Source: Allium sativum
Taxonomy: Eukaryota > Streptophyta > Magnoliopsida > Asparagales > Amaryllidaceae
DNA: 64,000 nt
Direction: 5' to 3'
Assembly (NCBI GenBank): GCA_030737875.1
Contig: CM060918.1
Location: 773,630,552-773,694,551, forward strand
Shown here: piece after piece, positions 44,953 through 56,495 of the stretch
Position numbering within the stretch: position 1 is the stretch's first letter
How the letters are laid out: each line of letters begins with the position of its first letter
The notes under the pieces: generated by a model
Seen by the model: the letters and a program-made list of their open reading frames with translations, nothing else
Database searches by the model: none
Told to the model about the DNA's origin: nothing
Program-made: the position numbers and the translations under genes

Positions 44953-46188
44953 GTTGAGCACTCTTAGGAGCTTCAAGGAGTTGATTTCCGCCAATGATCT
45001 GAAGAGGTATAGGATTATCGTCCACTCTCATGTACCCCTCTGCTTTCTTATAGAAATTTTCAAGCGTAGTCGGTTCCTTCATCTTTATCCATCTTCCAAA
45101 CTCGCTTTGTCTATAACATCGAGTAGAGCCATGAAGACTATGCGTGGTAACGGATTCCTTACTTCAGATAAGGCAATATTGAATCGTCTGAGGAAGGCTT
45201 TGACAGTTTCCCCTGGCTTCTGTTTCATTGCCGAGAGCGTTATAGCATCCTTGGCTTTGGTAGCGTACATGTGGAATTGCTCCTTGAACTTTTTGGTTAG
45301 GTCAGAGAATCGATCGATGGATTTGGGTGGCAGCTTTGTGAACCATAGTGATGCAACACCTTCTAAGTAGAGAGGAAAATACGTGCATCTCATCTCATCA
45401 GTCACCTTAGTCGCACTCATATGCCACTCGTATTTGAATAGAAAGTAGTTTGGATCAACAATTTAATTGTGCGGAGGTAAAGTCAGAGGATTAAATTTCT
45501 TTGGACATTCTGCTTCGAGGATTCTTTCGGTGAATGGAGTCCTATCCAGGGAGAAGTCTCATTCCCTTTCATTGTCTTTGTTAGCATGATTCCTTTTCAT
45601 GACTCGTTCTATCATATCCGAGATGTATTCTTCAGTATTATGGCGCTCTGTGAAGCTGAGCTCTTTACTGAATGTTCGTCTAGGCATATGATCCCGATTA
45701 GAGAGCTTTGGCTCTTTGCCTTTTCGATGAGAAAGTGCCCCCATGAAGGGATTGGTAGCCTTTCGAGCGTTCTCTTCGGAATGACTCCTAGCCTTTGATT
45801 TCAATTCTTTTATGTTAGCCTCGTCCTTGTCACTTATCCAATCAAAATTGTCTTCCACGTTATCGTTTCAGTTTTGATTAGAAGTGGGCGATTTGTCATT
45901 CTCTTCGAGATCAACATGAACCTTCAGAGGGGCTGGATTTGGTCGAGCATTTAAAAGAGCGTTCATTTTCTCCATTAGAGCATCATCAACATCCATCAAA
46001 GCTTTATTTGAAGTTTAAATTTGGCGGTTCACATTGGTAATAGTGGCATTTAGTTCATTTCTAGTCAAGCCAGCTCCACTTATCGAGTTTTCACTAACAT
46101 CAAAACGGTTAGCAAGCAATGTTTCTTCATTAGCAACATTATTGGCATTTTCAACATCTTTACTTATGGTCTTCTTAGATTTCGCCAT
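44953..46188 (-). pseudogene. Gag of element D, N-terminal part
   Basis: ATG at 46188 starts MAKSKKTISKDVENANNVAN. A stop near 46017 is followed by an acidic, Lys-rich region (DNFDWISDKDEANIKELKSK at about 45850). The capsid segment 45420-45085 reads YFPLYLEGVASLWFTKLPPK, SIDRFSDLTKKFKEQFHMYA and KPGETVKAFLRRFN. WFxxLPxxSIxxFxxLxxxFxxQF and KPGExxxxFxxRF are hallmarks of Tat-type gag. The segment up to 44958 (ending LLEAPKSAQ-like) continues at 36454 after E is removed. The long N-terminal region before the capsid is also Tat-like. Three or more stops and frame changes inactivate it. Confidence 0.85.
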
Positions 46189-46273
46189 TATTCCAAAGAA
46201 GAAGGTGGTTTAGAGCCTTAATGCAAGGCTTTCAACTTTGTGAGAGTGTGAGAGGAGGTAGGAGATGCGAACG

Positions 46274-46295
46274 CGGCCCCGCGGTGGGCGCTAAA
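46274..46295 (-). other. Primer-binding site region of element D
   Basis: Next to the 5' LTR the minus strand reads TTTAGCGCCCACCGCGGGGC. This is not the Met-type site of the other elements. GCGCCCACCG followed by GGGGC suggests another tRNA, which I do not assign. Confidence 0.5.
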
Positions 46296-48353
46296 TGTTT
46301 GAATTCAAAAAATGACTCAAACACCAATAGTGTGAAATCACACTTCACCAATTATGGTTAGAAATAAAAAGGGGCCACAATCGCAAAATAAATGGAGAAA
46401 AACAAGTAAAAGACACAGGATTTTTGTAGTGGTTCGATTCAATGTGAATCTACGTCCACTTTTCAATCATTCTTCATTATTATGGAAAGGATTACAAAGT
46501 TTATCATCTCGTAAATCGCATTAATTACACTTGATCAATTTTGTGACGATTCTGCACTTTTGCTCCTTTTCCACTTTGAATCTCACTTGAATTCGAGAAG
46601 GAACGGATTGGATTGTGTGATTATACACTTTTCCTTAGTTTCGTCATAAAATGGTGCTAGATCCGTGCTTTGAAGATGAGCAATGGCGATTGGAGATCAC
46701 TTGGAGTAGATCAGAATGTGAATTAATGGTGCCCTGAGAAGATGAGATCCATTCCATGTTGGAGAAAGGCGGAGAGAAATTTGGTGGCCATTAATGAGAT
46801 GTTTAGAAGCTTTGAAATGGTCGAGGAATGATTTAGACAGCACTTCGGGATAGTCCAATCCGTCCTTTGAATTATGGAGCAAGGGACTATTTATAGAAGA
46901 AGTTTGGAGGTAATGGCAGTTTCGTAATTATAGGGTACAGAATTTGGATCGGGCGTTAACTTGGTTCGGGCGTTACTTGGATCGGGCGTAAACTTGGATC
47001 AGGCATGAATTTGGATCGGGTGTAAAGTTGGATCGGGCGTATGTTTGGATCAGGCGTAAGTTATTTACAGTTCTTCCACCGCACTTTATACTTGACCGAT
47101 CCAAAATAAATGAATATACCGATCCAAATCTATGATGTTGCACAGGTCCATCCTTATTTGAATATACCACACCGATCCATTTTATAAGAGCAGTACCGAT
47201 CCACTTTGAGGTGAAAGCCCCGATCCATTTTCTGTTTAATTACTTTCTTGCCACCGCTTTTATAGAACTGATCCATTCAGTAAAAATGATACCGATCCAA
47301 TTCGTTTTATTTACCAACAATGCCACCACATTTTCCTTATGTTGACACCGATCCACTTAACTTCAATCTAGTGTCCAATCTTAATGCACACGTGATCCAA
47401 CTTCAAGCTTTGCCACGTCATGAATGTTCCAGGCTTTTTCATGCGTTCAGTACATGCCCTATATATATTAGAGTATTGTATTATATGCATAAAGTGGTGG
47501 GAGCTGATGCATCCATGCTAGCTCATGTATGTTCTTAGATGACTTTTGCTTCATGCACATGTTTTATGAAATATCTTCAGGTCCGATCCAAAGTCTACGT
47601 GTACACTTTGCTTTTTCATACATTTACACAATTTATATAAGGAACAATGTCTACAACTATGCCATCACCTTTTTCTAGAACCGCTATGTATAATTTAAAT
47701 AACGATCCATTTGAGTTTGAAGAAGCCAACTTATCATTACGTGATATCATTTCATTCATGTTATTGCTTTATGCCTTGTTTACGTGGCTTCATGTAAAAA
47801 CTTCATTCCCTTGAAACCATTTATCAGCATGATGCCTTCATAACATGGACTGCTAGCTCACGTGGAAAATATACTTTGCCATACACTTCATACCGTTGAA
47901 TGGAACTGATATCTTGTAATGGCAAGTCCTTGGGCCGATATACATGTTAGAATATGACCGTACTTTTAATACTCCATCAACGTGAGTGCATGCGGTGTAT
48001 TGACCCATTATATGATTGGAATGCCACGTGTGCAAGCATAAGGGATGGTCGATTCATTCCGTGTGAGCATGTTTTTACACATTCTGTTTTCCATACTCAT
48101 TCATGTGTTAATGATCACATCTTTCGTTAGTGACCAATCCAGGTTTATACTTCATAACCAGTCCATCTCTTTTGTTCTTGGAGTCGATCCGTATGTTCAA
48201 GTCGACAAACCCGTACAGACCGATCCGATGTAGCGACCGATCCGGTGCTCTGCAGAATAGGCCGACCTACTGTTGTGACTGATCTAGTGCCTTGACACAG
48301 ACCGACTCAGTCTATATGATTGAGTCCGAACCGGTGCTTTAGCAGGGTTAACA
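46296..48353 (-). repeat. 5' LTR of element D
   Basis: TGTTTGAATTC to GGGTTAACA, bordered by the TCCTC duplication at 48354. Lacks the long (TA)n of the 3' LTR. Confidence 0.9.
46888..47063 (-). promoter_or_regulatory. D 5' LTR promoter with 17-bp repeat array
   Basis: TATAAATA at 46895-46888 on the minus strand and about seven 17-bp units (GGATCGGGCG-type) at 46946-47063, matching the 3' LTR. In this LTR the promoter would drive D's gag. Confidence 0.55.
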
Positions 48354-48615
48354 TCCTCGGTTTCCTTGAGCCAATTCCACGCTTCTACGAATGTCTCGTT
48401 CCCATGGAATGGCTTCCCTCCCATAGCACGGAAGTTTTTGCGTATCTTGGCGAAGTTATCTGCTCTTGGAGGGGAGGAGGAGGAATGACAGGTGAAACTA
48501 GGGGAGGAACGTTTCATTGGCCTTGGGTAGGCGCCATGTCCTCCAAATACCTACGGAACCATCCGGGTATCGTGACGCCCTCTGGGATATTAGGAATGTT
48601 TTGTTTCCCAGACAT
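48354..48615 (-). pseudogene. Gag N-terminus, first Tekay copy
   Basis: ATG at 48615 starts MSGKQNIPNIPEGVTIPGWF, matching MFGEQNISNIPEGITIPGWF of the second copy. It then has a stop, a Pro-rich stretch, and a frame change before ADNFAKIRKNFRAMGGKPFH and ending WNWLKETED at element D. Continues at 31754. The capsid core is deleted. Confidence 0.8.
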
Positions 48616-48779
48616 GCTGAAGAGAAAAAGGAAGAGAATTAAACAAAGGACCGAAGGATATTACATATGGCTTTGGGGAAATATATTTTCTCAAAATAGA
48701 CTTTTCGTTTTGAAAATGCTTTCTTTTAAACCCTTTTGAAAATAATTTTCAAATTTTTTATCCAATCTGGTAACATTTA

Positions 48780-48791
48780 GCTCTGATACGA
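48780..48791 (-). other. Primer-binding site, first Tekay copy
   Basis: The minus strand reads TTCGTATCAGAGC next to LTR2, a slightly degraded Met-type site. It shows that LTR2 is the 5' LTR of the first interior. Confidence 0.75.
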
Positions 48792-48793
48792 AG

Positions 48794-51751
48794 GGTGACA
48801 CCCCACGTCCGTTAATGTCACTAACAAAGGGAATGCATTAAGTTTCGTGAAGTGTTATAGGTAAACAGACACAAAATATTACAAGACAAATATAATTAAG
48901 ATAGCAGCAGAAATTAAAATTTCTATTTCAAACACAAATCATACTTCGTGGTCCAAAATAACATAAGTCACAAAAACCATCACAACAACATAATTTCTGT
49001 CTTGTACCATCAGAGTACATAAATATAAAAAGCATAATATAATTCCCCAAGAAAAGAGAGTTAAGCCATAGTAGAGATAAGAACTTAAGCCATACTTTGA
49101 AAGCAGCTCTAGCAAGATGATGTCCGAGTCCTGACTAAGCCTGATTGTTTCCTCCCTGAGAACCGGGAGGGGGGGGAGGAAGGGAGGAACGGAAGAAAGA
49201 AGAGGAAACAAAAGGGTCAGACATGAAGATTGGCGAGTCTAGTCACTTTTAGCAAGTAAATAAATAAAAGTAGCATGGCAGACGTATAAAGTGGATAAGA
49301 GAGATCACGACATAAATGGCAGGTGTGACAAGATAGACATGATAAGGTGTATACGCTTCTCTAACGATTACTCTGCACTATTACTAGTATAACTAGAATG
49401 AGGTGATACCTTACACTTCAAGGTGGTAGACTCGGGCATACGTCCAAATATACCCTAACTACTGCTCTAATCGATCGGCTCCCTACTTCGTAGATACTCT
49501 GTGTCGGCCCCGCGGTAGGATGTATCACGTCCTAAAGTGGCAACCCCTCACTGATATGCACATCCCCATATCTACAGGTGTCACGGTCGTCTTACCCCCC
49601 TCTGCCCGACTCATGCACGCACATGGCCCGGTCAGTTCGTGCCGCCCACACCATCCTCCATGTTTGGATCTCTTATAATCAGTCAGTAATCGTGCCCCCT
49701 CACCTCGTAGTACGGAATACTTTGTTTGATACCTACTCTGGGTTACTAACTAAAATGGGTCCCACACAATATGATTCAAGTTGTTCCCTTTGTCTTGTAT
49801 CCCCCACTAGGTTTTCACTGACTATGTATACCACTAGGTATCTTTAATTACATAGCCCTATATATTTCTGCTAGTTATGCTTACCCAAAAAGGTGTCTTT
49901 AATTACATAACTTTTATATTTTCCACCGGTTATATATACCACTAGGTGTCTTTAATTACATAACCTTATTGGGTTATGTTCGTGGGCCTATATGTAAATA
50001 TTACCCACCCCCTCAAATTTAATTATCCCACCCAGTGTCCAACCAATTTTACTTAACCTTAAATTACGTTCATAATCATACAATCCCTATGGATTAAATT
50101 AGGTTAACTAGTCCAATTCATTACCATGTCCATATATGGTTCATATCCCACCCACTGTCCGGGAAGACTTCTTGCACAAGTTGGGCCTAACCTCGTGTCA
50201 TAGCCCGATTCGTATTTGCGCCTTAGATCTCCCACATTAGGTTCAACATTATTGGCTGCTGGATATGCCAGTAGGGTCCGGGCAGACTTCCACCACTAAT
50301 GCAACCTAACCTCGTGTCATAAGTGCAATTACAATTTCTAATTGTAATGACTAGACATTTCATTCTTATCCAATTCTTACCTATGTCTTTATAGGTGATT
50401 ATGTCCCTTTTTCCCAATAATTTGATTTATATACCCAATGATGTTTATATTCAAATTATGTCCATATTAAACCTTTTTCCCCCGTTCCCCAACTAGCGCA
50501 CTCATAAAATTGGTGGCATGCCTAGACTAGATAATAACCTAGTCATAAACGATATAAGGGAAAAATAATAGGAATATGACAAAAGTGAATGTTTTAACAT
50601 AAATTGGCATAAACATAAACTAGCATGGTGATAAGATGGACATATAGGCATAAAACTGACGAACTTGTTGCAGTCAATTGATTCTTAACATAACTATGAT
50701 GTCACAATAAGCATAATTAGATCTAAATTAACAAATTAGATGTCCAACTGGTATATTTCTAATATGATAGGCGCAAGGTGATGAACTAGATCTGATTAAC
50801 AATTCAAATGTCCACATAATTTAGATCCAATGGTTTAAAAGTGGATCTACACAAATAAGGTTTAAGGTTCACATCATGGCATGTCACAGAAGTTACCATA
50901 GAGCTAACAAGATAGAGATTTATATCAATGGTTAAAATAGATCTAGCACAAATCATAGAATGCCACAAAAGTTACAATGAATCCAACCAGATAGAGATTT
51001 TGATCCAAATCCTAACCAATTCAGAATGTCATATGTTCATGATTTACAATGGATCTGATATAATTTAGGCATATGAACAAATCCAAGTCATAGTTGTGTC
51101 ATATTTACTTTAAATATTCAGATCTAAAAGCAACTAGAAACTCACAGTGTTAGGATTAGAAAATAGAGAAAGAATGGGTCTTGAATCTTTAGATTTGATT
51201 TGCAAAACTAATAGTTGTAGAAGATAACGGATTCCATTCAGACACCGGCAGAGTTTGGCCACCACGAATTCTTAATGAAGAAAACAAGAGAAATGACCAT
51301 GTATATATAGCTTCCAAACCCTCTGAAACTGACTGCCACCTCAGCCCTAGGCTTGTCGACACCCTTGTGGGTGGGTCGACCTGGGTGTCGACACCCATTA
51401 AGGGGGGTCGACCCCGGTGTCGACACCCCTCTAGGGGGGTCGATTCCCTAAAGCGGGAAATATACCGCCTCTTATTCTTTTACAAATTCGAACTATTATG
51501 GATAAGGTGTTGACTCATATCTGACTCCTATATGACTCATATGTATATATATATTCTTTCTACGCGTATACAAACTTAAAACCCTAATAACTTCTCTATA
51601 CAGTGTCCGCTTTATGCAAGCCAAATGTCTATCTTGACCGGAATTTTAAGACGGACTCAATGGCACAGTCTAATTTCCTTATTTCTAAATATTAAATTAA
51701 TTATTATTTAATTTCTCCTCTTTAATGTTAACAAAATTACGGGGTGTTACA
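48794..51751 (-). repeat. LTR2 of the Tekay-like array (shared)
   Basis: Start degraded to GGGTGACACCCCACG, end CGGGGTGTTACA. It has a primer-binding site on its left and a polypurine tract on its right. It therefore serves as 5' LTR of the first interior and 3' LTR of the second. Part of the 120-bp inverted-repeat unit is deleted near 50145-50165. Confidence 0.88.
51302..51460 (-). promoter_or_regulatory. LTR2 promoter with GTCGAC palindrome array
   Basis: TATA box at 51302-51309. From 51352 to 51443 come six GTCGAC-centred palindromes, including perfect GGGTGTCGACACCC (51383-51396), GGGGTCGACCCC (51404-51415) and GGTGTCGACACC (51416-51427). TTTCCCGC (complement of 51453-51460) follows. This is more repeats than in LTR1. 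Confidence 0.55.
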
Positions 51752-51766
51752 TTCCCCCCTACTTAA
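51752..51766 (-). other. Polypurine tract of the second Tekay interior
   Basis: TAAGTAGGGGGGAA on the minus strand directly before TGTAACACCCCG of LTR2. Confidence 0.88.
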
Positions 51767-52273
51767 AGGATTTTGTTCCCAAAATCTTCTAGTTGAGTAG
51801 AATGCATATCCTACCATCCATCATCATCTACTCATCCATTAATCACAGGCATCCATTGTCCTTAAAGATTTCTAATGCTTATGTGAATATATGCAAAGGT
51901 GTGTGTATATGTCCCAATACTAATGCGAAAATCAGGCAGTCTACTGATTCAGTTGACCCCATTAATGCAATGTATGTTAGTTCCATGAGTCCAATATGTA
52001 TGCAAATAATCCTATTATAACATGTGATTTCTATATGTGTGCACACTTATTCATTCAAGTGCAACATCCATATGCTAACTCATCCATTTCCATCCATAAA
52101 AGAAAAGAAAATGCACATACATCAATATGCAGTATGAGAGTGGTTGACCCGATCTAGTGTCTAATGTATGTGTATATGCATCCACAGGCAACCACTAGCA
52201 AACACTTGCGTCCACTTGCATCCATCAAACATAACATGTTTCAAATACATGTTTACGTCCATAAGATTCCTAT
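51767..52273 (-). other. Non-coding 3' region of the second Tekay interior
   Basis: Matches 27542-28054. No coding frame. Confidence 0.7.
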
Positions 52274-53683
52274 CTAAAGGTCGAAAAATACTATGGATAA
52301 GATATACTCAAATGATATAAATAAGCACTGATAAAACTTTGAAAAAGGAGTTAGGAACATACCCTCGAAAAGGAAAGGGTATGAAGCATGAATCTTGTCT
52401 TCGGTCTCCCAAGTCGCATCCTCTAGGTTATCTCCCCGTTGAACCTTTAGCAACTTGATCTCTTTATTGCGAAGCTTCTTAACTTCTGATCCAAGAATAT
52501 GGGTAGGGACTCGCCTGATTGTCGCCTTCCCTTCCACTTTTGTTTCTTCCAACACACTCGGCTCAACAATTACTACGGTGTCATGCAGGCACTTTGGCAG
52601 ATGGGAGACATGGAAAACATCATGAACACTGAATAGATTTTGTGGGAGCTTTACTCTATAGGCCATTTGGCCAATCCTCTCGGTTATGGGAAATGGTCCC
52701 ACAAACCTAGGTGCCAACTTCCCTACTGATCCGAAGCGAACCACATTCCTCAGAGGTGATACTTTAATAAAAACTAAGTCTCCCTCTTTGAATTCGATGT
52801 CAGTCCTTCTCTCGTATGCATAGGACTTCTGCTTATCTTGAGTTGTCTTCATCCGCCGTCGAATAAGGTCAATCTTTTCGGGCGTTTCTATAACCATATC
52901 TGGTCCAAGTAATAATCTTGCTGTAGATTCCCACCAACAAGTTGGTGATTTATTGGTTCGTCCGTACAATGCTTCGAAGGGTGTTATGCAGATGTTGGAC
53001 TAATAGCTGTTTTTATAGGCAAACTCTACTAAAGGAAGGTGCTCTTCCCAAGTCCCTCCGAAGTCTAGGATACATAGCCTCAAAAGATCTTCAAGAATCC
53101 AATTCACCCTCTCCGTCTGTCCATCGGTCTGAGGATGATAAGAGGTGCTTAAACATAACTGTGTACCTAATGCTTCTTGCAAGCTCCTCCAAAATTCACT
53201 GGTAAAGATGGGGTCACGATCGCTTACGATGCTGGAAGGCACCCCATGAAGATGAACTATCTCACAAACATAAATTGCTGCCAACCATGATGTCGTCCTC
53301 TGACTCTTAACTGGAATAAAGTGAGCGCTTTTAGTGAGTCTATCTACCACAACCCAGATACTAGTGTTGCATTTCTTCGATCTAGGCAAACCGTCTATGA
53401 AATCCATAGAGACGCTCTCACATTTCCACTGAGGAACCTACAAAGGGTGAAGTAATCCACCGGGCTTCTTTTGCTTAGCTTTAACTTGCTGGCAAACTAA
53501 ACATTGGGAAACAAAATCGACCACATCTTTCTTCATCCCAGCCCAAAAGAAAACCCTCTTCATATATCTGTACATATTATCACCACCTGGACGAATGGTC
53601 ATCTTAGAATGGTGGGCTTCTTCTAGGAATGCCCTTATCAAGCTTCCAATTTGAGGAACACAAAGCCTTCCATCTCGTCGCAA
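52274..53683 (-). pseudogene. Integrase with chromodomain, second Tekay copy
   Basis: Order on the minus strand: zinc finger HHSKMTIRPGG...SQCLVCQQVKAKQKKPGG (53620-53450); DDE core starting MDFIDGLPRSKKCNTSIWVV at 53407 with VDRLTKSAHFIPVKS, SSIVSDRDPIFTSEFWRSLQ and YHPQTDGQTERVN; then, after a stop near 53000, the frame 52969-52274 with LAPRFVGPFPITERIG (GPY/F), VHDVFHVSHLPKCL and a chromodomain VKKLRNKEIKLLKVQRGDNL...EDATWETEDKIHASYPFLF near its end. The chromodomain Trp normally in RWG is lost (QRG). The core residues are better kept than in the first copy. Stops near 53000 and 53435 break the polyprotein. Confidence 0.9.
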
Positions 53684-55080
53684 CTACCCCTTTTCATCTA
53701 TGGCATGTCTACTGAGGTGGCTAGAAGTCTCCCCTCTTCTGATCTTTCCCATGATGTCTAAAATCTGTGGGTCATCTTGTTGCGAAGCTCCTATCTGGTC
53801 CATAAGAGCTGGTCGTATCTCCAAGGATGCAAACAAATCAGGAAAAATCTCGATGGAGGGTCTAAAATCAAAAGCTAATATGAACTCCAAGTTATTTCTT
53901 TCCACAAATAGAGGACTCCGGTCCATCCTCTGCCTACTTAGTGCGTCTGCCACCATATTACCCTTGCCAGGGGTATATGCAATCTCAAAATCATAAGAAG
54001 CTAGAAATCCCATCCACCTTTGTTGCCGTTAATTGAGGTATTTCTACGAGAACAGATACTTGAGAGATTTATGATCAATGTATAACTCAAACTTTTCTCC
54101 AAGTTAGTAGTGGCGCCACGTTTTTAACGCGAATACTATGGCAGCTAGCGCTAGATCATGGGTGGGGTAGTTCTTTTCATGAACTCTCAATTGTCTTCCA
54201 CCATAACATACTACTTTCCCTTCATGCATCAGAACCACACCAAGACCTCTACCATACACATCAGTGTAAATGGTAAACACTTTGCTCCCGTCAGGTAAGG
54301 TCAAGATTGGGGCTGTTGTCAGAGCCCTCTTCAGTTGTTGGAAAGCAACGTCACAGTCTATATCCCATGAAAATGCCAAGTTCTTCTTCATCAGCCTAGT
54401 GAGTGGGGCTGATATCTTTGCGAAGTCCATAATGAACTTCCTATAGTAACCTGCCAACCCAAGAAAGTTTCTCACCTCGGTTGCATTTTTAGGAATCTGC
54501 CAATCTTGCACCACAACTACTTTGGCAGGATCTACAGCTATCCCTTCTTTGGAGACCACATGCCCTAAGTATCTCACCTCTTTCTCCTAAAATGGAATTT
54601 GGAGAACTACGCCTTAAGCTGATGGTCACGGAGAGTTTTCAAAACTTCTCTCAAATGTTCGGCATGCTATTCTTCGCTTTTAGAGAAGATCAAAATATCA
54701 TCAACAAAGACTACAACGAGTTTACTTAGGAACTCCCGAAACACCCTACTCATCAGGTCGCAAAAATAGGCGGGTGCATTAGTTAGCCCAAAAGGCATCA
54801 CTAGCCATTCAAAGAAACCATCCAGAGTTCTAAAAGCAATCTTATCTATGCTGTCCTCAGCCACCCTCAACCGATGGAACCCCGTGGCCAAGTCCAACTG
54901 AGAAAATACGGAGGCACCAACAAGCTGATCAAATAAATCATTAATCCTCTGAAGAGGGTGCCTATTCTTCTTAGTGAGCTTATTCAGCTCTCTATAGTGA
55001 ACGCACAAACGAAGAGAACCATCCGCCTTAGTCTCGAATACCACTGGAGCACCCCATTCAGATATGCTTCGTCTTCTCAA
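53684..55080 (-). pseudogene. Reverse transcriptase and RNase H, second Tekay copy
   Basis: From 55080: [73 protein letters not shown] and the catalytic [13 protein letters not shown] in one open frame to 54667. After a frame break the thumb and RNase H follow (54577-54104): [57 protein letters not shown]. The final RNase H and linker (54013-53684) include [16 protein letters not shown]. The Ala after YTD is Val. This copy keeps the segment missing from the first. Confidence 0.93.
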
Positions 55081-55735
55081 GTAGCTCCCCTACTTGCTTA
55101 CTTAGCTCCCTCCTTTCCTTTGGAGCCATGTGGCGCACTGGCAATGCAATTGGCTTTGCATTATCCACCAAATATATAAGAAAGTCGATCTCGCACCTCG
55201 GAGGTAAACCCCAAACATCATCAAAAACATCGGAATAATCTCGGACTAATGCAACAGATTGCAAGTCATCGATAGATGCATCAAGAGACTCTAGAAAACT
55301 AAGCATAACCGACCCTTGTGGGTCACAAGAAATCTCGAGGGTCCTCCCATGACAAGTCAGAAGCCTAACAACCTTCTTCTCACAATCCAAAATGACACCA
55401 TACGTCGTAAGTCAATCCATTCCTAGAATCAAGCCATAGCCCTTAAACCCGAGCACTTACGCGTCACATTCAAACTCGATGCCTAACGTAGATATTTTCA
55501 AACCTCGAAAAATCATAGATAAATGGGTCGAACCACCAATAGGGTTTGAAACAACAACGAGATCCAGTACCATACTAGTAATTAAGTGCAGAGATTCAAC
55601 TATAGAACTTGATGTAAACGAATGTGAAGTGCCAGAATCAATGAGTGTTCTAATAGGGTGGTTTGAAAGAGAAATTAAACCTTCAACAAAAATTTTTCTA
55701 CCTCTATTGGGAGCACTAATCGCGAGAGCATGCAC
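55081..55735 (-). pseudogene. Protease, second Tekay copy
   Basis: The frame 55735-55457 contains IRTLIDSGTSHSFTSSSIVE, the retropepsin active site D-S-G, and VVVSNPIGGSTHLSM. After a stop near 55456 the second half (55390-55081) reads CEKKVVRLLTCHGRTLEISC and VRDYSDVFDDVWGLPPRCEI, the linker into reverse transcriptase. The active triplet is intact, unlike in element E. Confidence 0.87.
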
Positions 55736-56316
55736 CTGGCCCCTCGAAGTTCCTGTCCTTTGACCCTATCCCTGTGATCCCTGTTTCTACAGGCACTCTC
55801 TAGCAAACTGTTCGACCTCTCCGCAATTAAAGCAAGTGTTCTTCCTTCTCTTACAGTCTTTGGTCAAGTGTCCTTCCTTCCCATAGCTGTGACATTTTCT
55901 CTTATCCTTGTCTTTGTCATTCTTCCCTTCTTTCTTTTGCTGTTGTTGCTATTGCTATTGTTGCTGCCCCTTCTTGGGCCACACCTTCCTATTTTGCGAT
56001 GTCTCCTCAGCCTTTGCTCCCTTCTTTTCTCTACTTCAAAGATTACGAACAAGTCCTCGGTCTCCTTAAGCCAATTCCGCGCTTCTACGAATGTCTCATT
56101 CCCATGGAATGGCTTCCCTCCTATAGCACTGAAGTCTTTGCAGATCTTGGTGAAGTTATCTGCTCTTGGAGGGGGAGGAGGAGGAATGACTAGTGCAACT
56201 GGGAGAGGAACGTTTCCTTGGCCTTCGGTAGGCGTCGTGGCCTCCAAATACCTATGGAACCATCCGGGTATCGTGATGCCCTCTGGGATATTAGAGATGT
56301 TTTGTTCCCCAAACAT
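55736..56316 (-). pseudogene. Gag, second Tekay copy, capsid core deleted
   Basis: ATG at 56316 starts MFGEQNISNIPEGITIPGWF. It runs through a Pro-rich stretch and FSAIGGKPFHGNETFVEARN to LKETED. The capsid core expected here is absent and the frame joins the basic region before the zinc knuckles out of frame. Knuckle 1 reads CHSYGKEGHLTKDC (second Cys is Tyr); knuckle 2 reads CFNCGEVEQFAREC (His is Gln). The same deletion junction is present in the first copy. Total gag is far shorter than the several-hundred-residue Tekay norm. Confidence 0.85.
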
Positions 56317-56480
56317 GCTGAAGAGAAAAAGAAAGAGATTTAGACAAAGAACCGAAGGGTATTACATATGGCTTTGGGGAAATATATTCTTCTCAAAATA
56401 GACTTTTCTTTTTGAAAATGCTTTCTTTTAAAACCTTTTTGAAAATAATTATCAAAAACTTTACCAATCTGGTAACCTTC

Positions 56481-56492
56481 AACTCTGATACA
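56481..56492 (-). other. Primer-binding site, second Tekay copy
   Basis: The minus strand reads TGTATCAGAGTT beside LTR3, a degraded Met-type site (TGGTATCAGAGC). Confidence 0.75.
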
Positions 56493-56495
56493 AAG

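Larger units (their letters stand above)
31760..48353 (-). mobile_element. Tat-like Ty3/Gypsy element D, gag-only, 16.6 kb with nested E
   Basis: It begins TGTTTGAATTC and ends GGTTAACA, with a perfect 5-bp target duplication TCCTC (31755-31759, 48354-48358). Removing it restores the Tekay gag sequence seen at 56040-56065. LTRs are 31760-33850 and 46296-48353. In minus-strand order the interior holds a primer-binding site, a gag (46188-44953 continuing 36459-36150), non-coding DNA, a 110-bp tandem array and a polypurine tract. No pol domain exists, so D without E is a non-autonomous Tat-like derivative of about 8.1 kb. Confidence 0.85.

Noticed and set aside
55868..56401. 177-codon plus-strand open frame rich in Leu and Pro
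   Set aside because: It is the antisense of the Tekay gag, whose motifs read on the minus strand.
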